Origin: Narthecium ossifragum
Taxonomy: Eukaryota; Streptophyta; Magnoliopsida; Dioscoreales; Nartheciaceae
Direction: 5' to 3'
NCBI GenBank assembly: GCA_963920575.1
Contig: OY986964.1
Coordinates: 15,861,460 to 15,925,459 of the forward strand
Length of the DNA stretch: 64,000 bases
A program made the position numbers and the translations under genes. A model generated the notes under the pieces. The model saw only the letters and a program-made list of their open reading frames with translations. It was not told where the DNA came from and did no database searches. This document shows positions 1-12,393 of the stretch, piece after piece. How positions within the stretch are numbered: the stretch's first letter is position 1; every line of letters begins with the position of its first letter.

Positions 1-1
1 A

Positions 2-1995
2 CTACCGAGCCCGCCAGCACCGTTTCTACTGACAGCCGGGCCATATGGGCAGGCTTCGTCAGGGGGAGACCAGGGACGACAGCCGGGCGCGTCAGTCACT
101 TGCTACCTGTGCGGGCAGCCGGGGCACTACCGTAGAGACTGCACTTCGCGAGGAGCGCAGGACGCTATGCCGCAAGGCAGTAGAGGCGGAGGGTCCGGTG
201 CCTGGCAGGGGAGCGGGGGTGGACGCGGGCCGGGGCGTCCCAGAGGCAGAGGCGGCCAGCGGGGGCTGGTGTTTGCCGTCCCAGTTCGCGAGCGGCAGGA
301 CACCGTCCAGCTGTATCAGCCGCCACTGCAGTACCAGCAGCCGCAGCAGTATCAGCAGGCAGCGGCAGAGCCAACCGTCCTCAGAGGTATCTTTCAGCTT
401 TCTAGTTCCTTAGTAGATGTGCTGATAGACTCTGGGGCGTCTCATTCCTATATTGCTAGCATGTGTGTGGCATCGCTAGGATTAGAGACGAGTTGGCTAG
501 AGGTGGCACAGTCTGTAGACTCACCGATCGGCGGCACAGTCAGGGTAGACCGGGTCTGCCGATCTTGTTCTTTGGAGGTTGGAGGCCTCCGTGTCTGCCT
601 AGACCTGCGGGTGCTAGACATGACAGGCTTCGATGTGATACTCGGTATGGACTGGTTAGCAGCATACCGAGCTATCATCGACTGTGGTCGCCGGAGGGTG
701 GTCGCTTGGACACCCGATGGGACGCAGTTTGTGTTGTTGGGGGATCGATTTTCGGCCGATTCCATTGCTTGTGGTGTGGGGAGGCGTGGCAGCGAGCTTT
801 CAGCCTTGCTGGCCAGCCTGTCCCTGTTCGGGTCAGAGGGAGTGCAGCAGAGCAGTTTCCCCAGAATCGTGTGCGACTACACCGATGTGTTTCCCAAGGT
901 ATTGCCAGGCCTTCCACCGCACAGAAAGGTCGATTTTGAAATCGACCTGGTACCGGGTACCACACCGATCTCTCTCCCAGCTTTCAGGATGGTACCAGCA
1001 GAGCAGAGTGAGTTGAGGACTCAGCTAGACGAGCTTACTAGCAGAGGTTTCATCCGTCCCAGCATGTCTCCCTGGGGGGCGCCAGTGTTGTTCGCGAAGA
1101 AGAAGGACGGTACCCTTCGACTTTGCATAGACTACAGGCAGCTCAACAGGGTGACGGTGAAGAACCGGTATCCGATGCCGAGGATCGACGACTTGTTCGA
1201 CCAGCTGCGAGGATCTTCAGTGTTCTCGAAGATCGACCTCCGCACCGGCTACCACCAGTTGAGGGTTCGGGATTGCGACATCCCGAAGACGGCTTTTCGG
1301 ACTCGGTACGGCCTGTACGAGTTCGTGGTGATGCCGTTTGGGCTGACGAACGCACCAGCAGCGTTCATGGATCTCATGAAGAGGATCTTCCGGCCTTTCC
1401 TAGACGAGTTCGTGGTGGTGTTCGTCGACGACATTCTCATCTACTCCCGGTCAGAGGCTGAGCACGAGCGACACTTGGCGACAGTGTTTCAGCTACTTCG
1501 GGAGCATCGGCTTTATGCCAAGGCTTCCAAGTGCGAGTTCTGGCTTACACAGGTGGGATTCCTTGGACACGTGGTGTCTGCAGCAGGGATTTCAGTTGAC
1601 CTGGCCAAGGTCGAGGCAGTGGTACAGTGGCAGAGACCGAGGACAGTGTTCGAGGTACGTAGCTTTTTAGGCCTGGCGGGTTACTACATGCGGTTCGTGC
1701 GGGACTTCTCCAGAGTTGCCGGACCGTTGACCAGACTGACACAGAAGGCCGTCCCGTTCGTGTGGGATGATGCTTGTGAGCGAGCCTTCGTGGAGCTGAG
1801 GACGAGGTTGACCAGTGCGCCGGTGCAGATCGTTCCCGAACGAGGTGTTGGTTATAGTGTTTACTGCGACACCAGCGGTGAGGGTTTGGGGTATGTCCTC
1901 ATGCAGGAGGGCCACGTAGTTTCCTATGGTTCTCGCCAGCTGAAGAACCATGAGAGGAACTACCCGACCCATGACTTGGACCTAGCAGCGGTGGT
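2..1995 (+). pseudogene. Element A gag-pol, part 1 (gag end, protease, RT, start of RNase H)
   Basis: The reading frame is open from the window edge, so this is the 3' part of a gag-pol polyprotein. Residues in order: a CCHC zinc knuckle at 101-142 (C-x2-C-x4-H-x4-[15 protein letters not shown]), a GR-rich linker, an aspartic protease with DSGAS near 430-445, then the reverse transcriptase with CIDYRQLN and the catalytic FVDD box at 1421-1432. The RNase H start with CDTS is near 1866-1877. The frame is cut at codon AAVV by the 5-bp target GTGGT of element B and resumes at 13832. A shorter frame that appears to end at 2032 reads into the LTR of B and is an artefact of the insertion. A virus-like polyprotein would act in the cytoplasm to make cDNA. 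Confidence 0.88.
1991..1995. repeat. Target-site duplication of element B, left copy (GTGGT)
   Basis: GTGGT directly precedes the TGATC start of the LTR and is repeated at 13827-13831 right after the TTATCA end of the other LTR. A 5-bp duplication is the normal integration footprint of gypsy elements. Confidence 0.95.
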
Positions 1996-3428
1996 TGATC
2001 GCTCACAAACGTCGTCGTTAAAACGGATGTAAAACGCAATTTAGAAATTTATAAACCTTTCTTTCAGCACTAAATTAATAAGATAGAATAATGGTGAAAT
2101 ACGGGGTCGATCCTCAGGGAAAACTCGTTTAATAAACGAAGAAATCAGAATTAACTCTCAACACTCTAATCCTAAAGCGAAGAAGGATTGATTTAGGTTT
2201 TTTTAGAACTTGATTAATTAAAACTAATTAAGAACGCAATTAACGAAATTAAAATAGATCAATGAGAGAAAACCTAGGGACTACTCAATCCACTTTAGTT
2301 TCACTTTCTGTATTCTCTAATTATCATCTTGTTTCTTATCTCGACATTATGGATTCATAGCTTCTTAAGCTTACATGAATCCCTAAAATAATGCTTTTGC
2401 TTCCCTAAGGCATAACCTATCCAAACTTAGCATAGATTGTCTTCGAACTTAATCTGAGTACAACCTATCTTCATCTAGCATAGAGTATCTCAAAGGCATA
2501 CACAAAAGCAACATGAAAACCATCCTACGAATCTCTACCATCAAGCACAGTGATCAAGTAAGTCTGAATATACGTCGAGGAACTCTGTTCCCTCAACTCT
2601 TTATAAAATAAAACCATATTCATAGGATCATGTCTTTGAAAAGATACAAGAATCAAACTAGAAAATACAAGAAAGCTACACTAAAGCTTCATGAGATCCC
2701 TAAGTAAGAGTTTAGCCACTCATCTTTTGGATGAGATCCATGTATTCGATGAAGAAAGTGAGGGATCCACTCCGCATCTCCATCTTCTTCTCCAATCTGA
2801 ATTCCTCTATTTCTCTCTATGGGGGCCTCCCGTTTTCCAGCCACAAAACCCTTTTTATATCTTAATTCCCGGATTAGGGTTTTAGGGTTAAGTTAGACCT
2901 CAAGTACAACTCGGAATTCCTGGTCCAACCCTGACAGCTCCTTCCAATCGCGACGGGACTCAACCGGTTCAGAATTTGAGAATGATTCCAACACAAAAGA
3001 TGTATATCTGGAAGTCTTCTGTCCTCTTCCGAAGATTTGCAATATTTGGACTTAATTAGAATATTTGGCGAATATTCTCCCGGGCGTCGACGGACCAGTC
3101 TTCCAGCAGCTAAATATCTCCATCTTTTCCCAAACTGCTATCAATCCATCTGGAATCTCTGAAAGTGTTCAACATGAACGTTGTTCGTCGTGATGTTTAC
3201 TAGCTGTCATTCAAATTTCAGAATATTTCGAGATAAGAATAATATCTGGTGAATATTATGCTAACAGTCGACATAGTAGTGTATTTCAGCATATTAACCG
3301 AATATCTTGCATTTCTTCTCAAAGCATGATTAAACCTGAAATCAACTAACAAGCTATCAAATACAAACACTCTAGGCCTAACAAAGCTAAGTTAAGAGGT
3401 TGAATCATTAACATTTAGTGACTTATCA
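1996..3428 (-). repeat. Element B 3' LTR
   Basis: 1433-bp LTR, the 3' copy with respect to the minus-strand element. It begins TGATCGCTCAC and ends TGACTTATCA on the plus strand. It matches 12394-13826 with about 25 substitutions and two compensating 1-bp indels. Short open frames inside (for example 2691-2885) occur in both copies and look non-coding. Confidence 0.95.
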
Positions 3429-3441
3429 CACCCCCCAACTT
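3429..3441 (-). other. Element B polypurine tract
   Basis: Read on the minus strand, a run AAGTTGGGGGGTG lies directly before the 3' LTR, the usual plus-strand primer of an LTR element. Just upstream is a GAGGAC-AGCAAAG motif that also precedes the tract of element H, which supports a shared lineage. Confidence 0.8.
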
Positions 3442-6178
3442 ACACTTTGCTAGTCCTCGAGCAAAGAAAATATAAAAAGAAAGCAATAAATCTAACTAGC
3501 CACTTTCGTAGGTCTCACGATTGCACTTAGCATGTGCAACAAGCCTTTAAACCCCTGGGTTACCCCAGTGGAGGAGTTATAGTCTCCTGAGGGTTTTCAG
3601 TGATGACACCCACAAACATCTATACATCCCTTAAATATATCATCAGAAATCAATTATAATATTCATCAACTCTAATGCATGAAATAGAAATAATATTTGT
3701 GAATACATTATTCAACTCACAGTCACATAAAAATATGGTAAATCAAAACATGTCATAACATATTTCCAACACTTCAACATATTTAATCATGATTAAAAAT
3801 AACTTTAACACTCCTGTGTGTGATTAGGGTTCTACATGCTACAGAGCGTCAATTATATCTAAACATTTCCACTATTCAAGATCACAATCCTATCTCAAGC
3901 ACATATTTTTCACTTATCACATAGCAATATCTGTTTTTTTTCTCTTTTTTTTTCTTTTTTTTCTTCATCATTTTTTCTCAACTACCAGACACTTTGCCTT
4001 TTTACGCGAGCACTCTCCGCTTCTTGAGGCGCAGAGACCCGGTTACTTAGCAAAACACTTAATAGTTTTGTTTAGGCACAGCTTTATCAAGCTCCATAAC
4101 CTTTTCTTAGGAAATTCAACCATTTTACGCGAACACCACGCTGGCTAGGCACACTACCCGGTTACTAAGTTGAAGATCCCTTTTTTTCGCATACTCAGAT
4201 ACTTGCATGTGTTCATGTATTTTCTGTGTCATGACATAAAATTGTAAATCTATCCTAATATCATGCTTAGAATCTAGTATCAACCCCTTAACATGTGGAA
4301 GTGAACATGTGCATTAGGATATGTCAAGTTATCCTTAAATCATGGTAAAAGTGTTAAAGTATAGAAATAGTGTCATGCATAGTAAAATTTACCATCCCTT
4401 ATATGACATACGAATCTCAGAATAATTCATAAAATAAATTTCTAAAACCTGCACCTTTGTCAAATCATATCATAATTTCATTCTTTTGACATAATTCAAG
4501 GGATGTATAAAAATTAAATTCCTAGAATCAACCCCCCAACTTGAATGTAATTGTCCCCAATTACACTAAGTCAGAAAAATAAAGCAAGGAAAAGGGTAGA
4601 GATCACCGTAAATATCGCGCTATAAGTAGTTGGCTCGCATAAAAGACGATCACCACACCGCCCATAAGAAAAATACGTTATCCTTGAATGAATTTATATC
4701 TCTAGAAGAGATTAAAAGAATAAAACCATAGAAATCACCATAAAACGTTAGAGACATAGGTAAAGACTTGAAGAATAACCCCTAATTGATCTATATAAGA
4801 TTTGCAACATGCGCCCCTCAATGAGTGCCAAAGGCCACCTGCCATAAAAAATACCTTTCTAAAAGATCAAATAGAATAGAATGAAATATATATCAATAAT
4901 AGTAAAAAGGCATGAGAATTGTTCAAAATTTCGGCACAATCCCCTTTGTATTTGTTGAATATGTAGCCTGTACAATCATTCATTCACATGATTAAAAATA
5001 TAGATAGCAAAATAATAAACTACAGTAAACCATCCATATACAGCACACAAATAAGCAGTATCCATATCATGATCCCGGTTAAAGGTCGAGACCTATAGAG
5101 CTCGTCCATCAGCCAACGGACGGCTGAGAGCTCGCCGGCGACGATCAACGGTGAAACGTCGTCGCCGGAGGATGGGACCAGTGGGGATGGAATCGTAGGA
5201 GGCCAAGGAGTCTATATACGTCGTCTGATCTGTGACTGGTGGTCGCCAGGCGGCGGAACGACGGTGGACGGCACGGAGGAAGATGGTCGGAGTTAGAATC
5301 CGGCGGCCGGAGCTTCAATCGAGGTGAGTAAGGAGCAAGGAAGCATCGCAGAAGGCCTGAGAACGCACCTAGGTGATTTAATTATAGAATCAGAGGGCCA
5401 AGAGGCGGATAGAAGATGGCCGGCGCGGTGGAGGATCGTCGGAGGTGGAATCCGGCCAACCGAGCTACAAGTTTGAGTTTTGAAGGTTGCAAAAGAGTCG
5501 TGACGGCCAGAGGAAAGTGCTGGAGGTGATTAGGGACGGTGGGACGCAGTGGAAGAGGTGATCGGAGATGGCGGTAGGAACAGGGGACGTTCGCCGGCGT
5601 CGGAAGAGACGAAATTGGGGGGAGAAGAGGCCGGGAGGAGGTAGAGGGGAAGATTGCGATGGTGTTGGAGGTGGGTTGGAGGGCGGGGAGCGGCCGGAGA
5701 GGTGAAGATGGCCGGCGGTCGGTGATGGAGAAGGAAGAAGATGAAGTCGGATCGACCGTGGGCGCGGGTGACTTGAGAACAAAATCAGACGGTCGATCGA
5801 TCGATCGACCGTCAACCAAGCAATTTGGAAAAAATAAACGGACGGTCGATCGATCGATCGACCGTGACCCACGTTACCTGTTTGAGGAGCTGACGGTCGA
5901 TCCTTCCATCGACCCTGAGAAGCTTTATTTTTGACAGAGACGCACGGACGCTCTGGCGGTCGATGGGACGGTCGACCGTCCTCCAGGAAATTTGATTTTC
6001 TAGATATTATGATTATTCTTAAAGAAAAATCATGGAAAATAAAGGAAAAATCGAAAAAATCATGGAAAAATTCCTAGAAATCAAAACAATTCTAAAAAGT
6101 TAAGGAAAAATCATAAAACTGGGTTGCCTCCCAGAAAGCACGTAATTTTACGTCTTTCGCTCGACGTCCATAAAAGGA
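3442..6178 (-). other. Element B 3' non-coding region
   Basis: A 2.7-kb stretch between the end of integrase and the polypurine tract. I see no convincing envelope-like gene. It holds AT-rich DNA with T-rich tracts (3931-3965), a duplicated motif starting TTTTACGCGA and ending CCCGGTTACT (3999-4050 and 4134-4172), a GC-rich island (about 5090-5760) and a palindrome array (5789-5980). Frames in the GC-rich island (5382-5872) are proline/serine-rich, overlap on both strands and are probably not proteins. Confidence 0.6.
5789..5980. repeat. GGTCGATCGATCGACC palindrome array, element B tail
   Basis: Repeated palindromes with core TCGATCGA or GTCGAC and arms CGGTC/GACCG. There are two near-perfect long copies around 5789-5813 and 5842-5866 and weaker copies at 5893-5914 and 5956-5980. 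A related array sits in the 5' leader of the same element (11989-12203). Confidence 0.85.
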
Positions 6179-7630
6179 TCACTTAAAGCATGGATCCGTC
6201 AACTCGACGGACTCGATAACCTCACCATGAACGATGTCCTCGACATAATGCTTTAATCTGTGCCCATTAACAGTGAAAATCTCATTCGTGTGTGGATTGC
6301 GGATTTCTACTGCACCATGCGTGAATACGTTATTTATGATAAAAGGCCCGGACCATCTAGACCGTAATTTACCAGGAAAAAGGCGTAATTTGGCATTGAA
6401 AAGCCACACTTTCTGCCCCACAACAAAAGTCCTTCTCGAAATGTGTTTATCATGAAAAGCTTTTGTTTTGTCTTTATAGATCTTGGAATTCAAATATGCA
6501 TCATTACGAATTTCCTCAAGTTCACATAAACTAAGCTTCCTATGTGTTGTGGCGGCATTGATATCAGTATTAAGCTTTTTAATGGCCCACATAGCTCGAT
6601 GCTCTAATTCAACAGGTAAATGACAAGGCTTATCAAAAACTAATCGATATGGGGACATACCGATAGGCGTTTTATAAGCAGTCCTGTAAGCCCACAGTGC
6701 ATCATCTAGCTTTATGGCCCAATCTGTGCGGTCAATGCGAACGGTTTTCTCTAAGATACGTTTTATTTCCCTATTAGAAAGTTCTACTTGGCCACTGGTC
6801 TGAGGATGATAAGGGGTGGCGACCTTATGAGTAATAGAATACTTTCTAAGAAGGGAAGCAAAATGTTGATTATTGAAATGAGAACCACCGTCACTAATAA
6901 TCGCACGAGGACAACCAAATCGAGAAAAGATATTACTTTGAAGAAATTTAACCACAAATTTATGATCATTCGACTTGGTTGCTATAGCTTCTACCCATTT
7001 AGACACGTAGTCAACAGCTACAAGGATATACTGAAAACCAAAAGAAGGTGGAAACGGACCCATGAAATCAATGCCCCAAATGTCAAAAATATCGGCAACT
7101 AAGATCGGCGTTTGCGGCATCTCATTCCTACGAGAGATATTTCCAGTCTTTTGACACCTAGTACAAGATTGGCAAAAATTATGAGCATCCTTAAAAATCG
7201 TAGGCCAATAGAATCCACTTTGTAAAACCTTTGCAGCAGTTTTCTTTCCTGAGAAATGACCACCACATGCATGTGTATGACATAAAGTGAGAATATCATG
7301 AACTTCAGACTCGGGCACACACCTACGGATAACTTGGTCAGAGCAGTGCTTAAATAACTCAGGGTCTTCCCATATATAATATTTAATCTGGGAAAAGAAT
7401 CTGTCTTTTGCATTTTTAGACCAAGCATCAGGAAGCTTGTCGGAAACAAGAAAATTAACTATATGGGCATACCACGGCTGTGAAAAACGAGACACCTGAA
7501 AGAGATGCTCATCGGGAAAGGACGTGTCAACAGGAGTTCCATCAAGAATATGTTCAAAGGGTAGGCGAGACAAGTGGTCAGCAACTACATTTTCTGAACC
7601 CTTCTTATCCCTAATCTCTAGATCAAATTC
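6179..7630 (-). pseudogene. Element B integrase (3' part of pol)
   Basis: Read on the minus strand, this follows a TAA stop at 7631-7633 that most simply replaced CAA within RWILLL-x-EFDLEI. It begins with the RNase H tail (VADHLSRLP), then the integrase zinc domain (H near [10 protein letters not shown], cysteines in CQSCTRCQ). The catalytic core follows: D in WGIDFMG, D in ISDGGSH and E in VELSNRE, so all three acidic residues are present. A GPF motif ([10 protein letters not shown]) lies near the C-terminus. No chromodomain is visible, as expected for Athila. The longest ATG-initiated frame is 6179-7573. The integrase looks intact but is cut off from the rest of the polyprotein by upstream lesions. 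Confidence 0.88.
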
Positions 7631-7633
7631 TTA

Positions 7634-7822
7634 TAAAAGCAAGATCCAGCGAATCAGTCTAGGTTTGGCATCCTTTTTAGCTAAAAGATATCGCAGAGCT
7701 GCATGATCTGTATAGATAAGGATTTTAGACCCTAGGAGATAAGACCGGAACTTTTCCAACGCAAAGATTACTGCTAATAACTCCTTCTCAGTAGTCGTAT
7801 AATTCAATTGAGATTCTAGCAT
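7634..7822 (-). pseudogene. Element B RNase H, frameshifted middle piece
   Basis: Minus-strand frame with the RNase H core ([36 protein letters not shown]). It lies in a different frame from the upstream RT because of a small indel around 7805-7822, where the expected YYAS-R-L spacing is broken. It ends at the TAA at 7631-7633. The frame is the same as the downstream integrase, so the element needs one frameshift and one stop to be read through. Confidence 0.85.
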
Positions 7823-10800
7823 AATAAATCACATGCGAAACTTTATTTACTCGCTGTCCTAACACAGCTCCTATAGCCGAATCAGAGGCATCACACATTA
7901 ACTCAAAAGGTTGGGAATAATCAGGTGAATGAATGATAGGTGCGGTAGACAGTAAATCATGAATAGTCTTGAAAGCAGTCAAACACGCGTCATTGAAGAC
8001 AAAAGGGACATCCTTTGCTAGTAATTCACATAAGGGTCGAGAAATTTTAGAAAAATCTTTGATGAAGCGGCGGTAAAATCCAGCATGTCCCAGAAAAGAG
8101 CGGATTTGACGCACAGAAGTCGGTGGAGGTAATTTAGAAATTAACTCAACTTTAGCCCTATCGACCTCTATACCATGTTTGGAAACAATGTGCCCTAACA
8201 CGATTCCTTCTTGAACCATGAAGTGACTCTTTTCCCAACTAAGGACAAGATTGGCTTCAATGCATCGATCAAGAACTTTAGAGAGATTGTCTAAACACGA
8301 TTCAAAAGAATTTCCAAACACCGAAAAATCATCCATAAAGACTTCAAGAAATTTATCGATCATGTCAGAGAAGATGGCCATCATACACCTTTGGAATGTC
8401 GCCGGTGCATTACAAAGACCAAAAGGCATCCTACGATAAGCAAAAGTACCGAAAGGACAAGTAAAAGTAGTCTTCTCCTGTTCTTGAGGATCAACTGCAA
8501 CTTGGTTATACCCTGAATATCCATCTAGAAAACAATAATAGCTCTGGACAGAAAGTCTTTCTAAGATTTGATCAATGAAAGGAAGAGGGAAGTGATCTTT
8601 TCTAGTTAGAGCATTAAGTTTCCGATAGTCAATACAAACACGCCATCCCGTAGTTTGGCGCATCGGGATTTGCTCTCCTTTGTCATTTTCTACTACGGTT
8701 AGACCAGATTTCTTAGGTACTACCTGCGTAGGACTGACCCATTGACTATCCGAAATTGGGTATATAATACCGGCATCTAACAGTTTCACCACTTCTTTCT
8801 TCACTACCTCTTTCATATTCGGATTCAGACGACGTTGCATTTCCCTAACAGTTTTAGACTCATCCTCTAAGTGAATTTTATGCATACAAATCGAGGGATC
8901 AATACCTTTCAAATCAGCGACCGTCCAACCTATTGCTTTCTTATGATCCTTAAGAACATGAATAAGTTGACTCTCCTGATCAGAAGACAAGGATGACGAA
9001 ATGATAATGGGAAGAGTAGAGTTTAGTCCAAGGAAAGCATATTTTAGAGTTTTAGGTAGTGGTTTAAGTTCAAGTTCAGGTGGTGACTCCAATGATGTCG
9101 GCGCAGGAGTTGATGAGAGAGATGGAAGAGGTTCAATCATCCAAGAGACAGTTTCAAGCTTCGTTGTGTCCAGGTTGATTGATCGGTCATCTAACCTATC
9201 GATCGGTGTATCTGTGATGTTTGTTGTGATGTCATCTTTCGATTGTGCAATTTCTAAATTAACATCATCATCACTGTCAGAGTCATAATCATGCAAACCA
9301 CCAGATACTTTATCAAAAATCATGGCATGTGATCTATCATCAATACATTCAGTCAAAATGTCAACATTAAAGCATTCATCATCGTCAGGCTCAAGCAAGC
9401 ATGCAGTTTTAAAAATATTCAATTTAACATGCATATGTCCAAAGGAAACATCCATCACCCCAGTTCTACAATTTATGCATGCATTAGCTGTGGCCAAAAA
9501 GGGACGTCCTAGAATAATAGGTACAGTCTTTTTGCAGTGGATCGTAGGTTCCATGTCTAAGACAACAAAGTCCACAGGAAAGAAGAAATTATCCACTTTG
9601 ACTAAAACATCTTCTAAAATACCTCTAGGTGTCTTAATTGACCTATCGGCTAATTGCAAAATCACAGGTGTCTGTTTAAGTTCTCCCATCCCAAATTCTT
9701 TATAAAGGTAATAGGGCATAAGGTTCACACTAGCACCTAAATCAAGAAGGGCACCATCAATATGGTAGTCTCCTATATAACAAGGTATTGCAGGGGTACC
9801 AGGATCTTTTAGTTTGGGAGGTGTATCATGTTTTAAGATAGAACTAACCTGTTCAGTGAGGAAGATCTTTTTAGACACTTTGGATTTAGCCTGGCGTTTA
9901 TGGGTACACAGGTCCTTAAGAAATTTGGTATAAGAAGGAATCTGTCTAATGGCATCAAGCAGCGGAATGTTGATGTTGACTTGCTTAAAAGTTTCAAGGA
10001 TTTCTTCAGCAGTTTTTCGGGCTTTGATGGTTGAAGAAGGGTCCTTAAGAGCTGCTGGAAAAGGGACTTTAGGGATATATTTATCTGGATCAGGCTCTCT
10101 AGAATCAGATGTGTCAATATTAGAAGAAAAATGAGAATTATCTTGGGCTGGACGCTTGGTTGTCGGATCGGGTGTTTGATCATCCAGATTGACAGGTTCA
10201 CCTATTTGGTTATCTACTGTTTTTCCACTTCTAAGGGTCACAACGGCTTTGGCACTCTCGAAGTTTTGGCTTTCTATATAGTGCTGGCCTCTGGGGTTTG
10301 TGACCGATTGACTTGGCAAATGACCTTCCTCTCTTTTGGCTATAGTGTTAGACAGTTGGCCCAGTGAGTTCTCAAGTTTACTAATGGATTGGGTATTGGA
10401 ATTACACTGGTTCTCTATTCTAGAAACATAGTTCTGAATTTTAGAGACTTCACTTGTCAAATCACTTCTTATGCCACTAATGTTTGAGTTGATGTTGTCA
10501 TTCATGGCAGTCATAGCTGAAAGGAGGGCACTTAAAGTTGGTTCAGAAGAGGATTGGGTTTGAGAGGCTAAAGTTGATTGCGGAGGGTACCCAGGATTTG
10601 GATTTGCAGAAGGTTTAGGTGGGTACTTAAAAGCAGAAGGATTAGTTGTGTTGCTTTGCCCTGGAAAATTACTCGATTGTTGTGGCTTCCAACTAAAATT
10701 AGGATGATTTCTCCAACCTGGATTATAGGTATTCGAATAAGGGTTATTTTGAGGTTTGGAAAAACCATAGGTTGCATTAACTTGTTCCTGAACAAAGTCA

Positions 10801-10967
10801 GGGAAATTGGGGGCCAGATGACAATCGGTAATATGGTGATCAGAATTAAGGAAAAGGGCACATATTTCACGAGAAGTATTCGGCGCTTGTTGAGCAAGAG
10901 ATTGACCTGTTTTCAACTGGTTTAAGTCTTTAGTTAGGAGGGCTACTTGTGCGGATAGACTTTGGAC
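7788..10967 (-). pseudogene. Element B gag end, protease, RT and RNase H start
   Basis: A long minus-strand frame (its longest ATG-initiated form starts at 10916). In order: the gag C-terminus with a degenerate zinc knuckle (CALFLNSDHHITDC, the second cysteine replaced by phenylalanine) and a low-complexity Asn/Pro/Gln region. The protease has DLGAS (LLDLGASVNLMP), the form usual in Athila. The RT has [10 protein letters not shown] and the catalytic FMDD at 8328-8336, and RNase H starts at MCDASD. The frame then runs off through a frameshift near 7815. Upstream it is the same frame as gag, separated only by the TAA at 10968-10970. Confidence 0.9.
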
Positions 10968-11867
10968 TTAAGAAATTTCATGAATTCCTCGAGAATTACG
11001 AACAGTGGTAGACCGACTCCTAGAGACTGAGGCATTGTGTTGTGAATTTTCAGCAAGATTATCATACATTTCCCAAAGGGCGGTCCATGGCTTACTAAGA
11101 ACAACACCTCCGCAGCAAGCTTCGACCATTGTCCTATAACGATCATTAAGACCATTATAAAATGAATGGGCTAACTGCCACTCAGGTACCTCATGATGGG
11201 GACACTCTCTAAGAAGATCCTTAAATCTTTCCCAGGCTTCATGAAACATCTCATCCTCATTTTGCTTGAAAGAGATAATCATGGTGCGATAATTTTGAGT
11301 TTTGATGATCGGGAAATATTTCTTAAGGAAAGCATCCTGAAATTGGTCCCATGTTGAAATCGAATTTGGCGCTAAAGTTTGGAGCCAATGTTTAGCCTTG
11401 TCTTTCAAAGAAAAAGGGAAGAGCTTGAGTCGAAAGGCATCATCATTAAAATGCTGAAGCTTGAACATGGAAAGGATTTCAAGAAAGCTAGCAATGTGTC
11501 CGTAAGGATCCTCATTCTCACGCCCATAGAAAGAAGGTAAGGCTGTAATCCAGTTAGGCTTAATCTCATAATGGGTCGCATTGATGGTAGGTGGGTTGAT
11601 ACAAGAAGCATAGGTATAAGGTCCAGGTAGGAAATGATTCCTAATTGGGACTTCTCTATTATTGTTATCGTTTCTACCCCTACCCATGTTATCATTAGGG
11701 TCAATGATATGTTCCTCGTGTTCAGCCATTAAAGATTGCAAATTGCTTATGGCTTCCTGGTAGTTACTTAGAGACTTTTGTGCTAAGGTTCTAGCTGCTT
11801 AAAGTGTGGTCTCTATTTCTAGATCCAAAGGTTCCAACGGGTTATTTAGGGATCGTCTACCTTGCAT
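10968..11867 (-). pseudogene. Element B gag N-terminal part
   Basis: Minus-strand gag. The best start is the ATG at 11867 (MQGRRSLNNP). That frame meets a TAA at 11799-11801, in a place where CAA would fit, then continues in the same frame as a 257-residue stretch from 11741. It contains the retrotransposon gag core (FPFSLKDKAKHWLQTL, DAFLKKYFP, FHEAWERFKDLLRECPHH). It ends at another TAA (10968-10970) before the zinc-knuckle region. Gag would form the cytoplasmic particle. Confidence 0.87.
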
Positions 11868-12370
11868 GCAAGATCACACTAAAAAGAGAAAAAAAGAAAA
11901 CAGAATATTCGGAGGAGAGGAGAAAATCTGGAAAACAAAGATTGAAAGGAAAGAAATTTAAAACAATAAAACTAACCTGAATGCGCTCACGGTCGATCTC
12001 GCGGTCGACCGTGGATGGCTCGCGGTCGACCGTGGAACTGTGCAACCTTCTTTGAAGACGTGACGGTCGATCCTCGTATCGACCGTGGGAGGCTTTATTT
12101 TTGACAGAGACGTACGGACGATGTCGCGGTCGATGTCGCGGTCGACCGTGGCTATCGTAGAGGGCGACGGTCGATCTGGCGGTCGATGTCGCGGTCGACC
12201 GTCAATGGTCTTCAACGTAAGATCGTTCCAGCACTGCGAAAATTCCAGAAAATTATCAGAAAAATCCTAAAAAATGTAAAATAATGTAAATAAAAATAAA
12301 AATCAAACTACGCTCAGAAAAAGAGTTAAGAGAAGATTAAATCGATACTCCGTTGTAAATCAAAAGATTA
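11868..12370 (-). other. Element B 5' leader
   Basis: Untranslated leader between primer site and gag start on the minus strand. It holds a palindrome array (11989-12203) and an A-rich stretch. No open frame is credible. In retroelements this region normally carries RNA dimerisation and packaging signals. Confidence 0.7.
11989..12203. repeat. GCGGTCGACCGT palindrome array, element B leader
   Basis: Multiple copies of CGGTCGACCGTGG and CGGTCGAT half-palindromes within 215 bp, about 170-400 nt downstream of the primer site in element orientation. The core is GTCGAC or GTCGAT, with GCGGTC arms, related to the array at 5789-5980 and to those in the F LTRs. Confidence 0.85.
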
Positions 12371-12388
12371 TCCCCGGCAACGGCGCCA
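12371..12388 (-). other. Element B primer binding site (tRNA-Asp)
   Basis: The plus-strand 18-mer TCCCCGGCAACGGCGCCA equals the 3' end of plant tRNA-Asp(GTC) including CCA, so the minus strand is its perfect complement. It lies 5 nt from the 5' LTR end at 12394. It is not a tRNA gene. Confidence 0.9.
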
Positions 12389-12393
12389 AAAAT

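Noticed and set aside
2691..2885. 64-residue frame repeated at 13088-13282
   Set aside because: Present twice only because it lies in both LTRs of B. There is no sign of selection: changes between copies are neutral-looking and no domain is seen.
5382..5872. Envelope-like gene in the tail of B
   Set aside because: Overlapping Ser/Pro-rich frames on both strands, with no signal peptide or membrane segment that I can see, and dependent on the GC-rich island.
12371..12388. Possible tRNA-Asp gene fragments (also at 21802 and 38330)
   Set aside because: Only the last 18 nt of the tRNA are present and always beside an LTR end, so these are primer binding sites.
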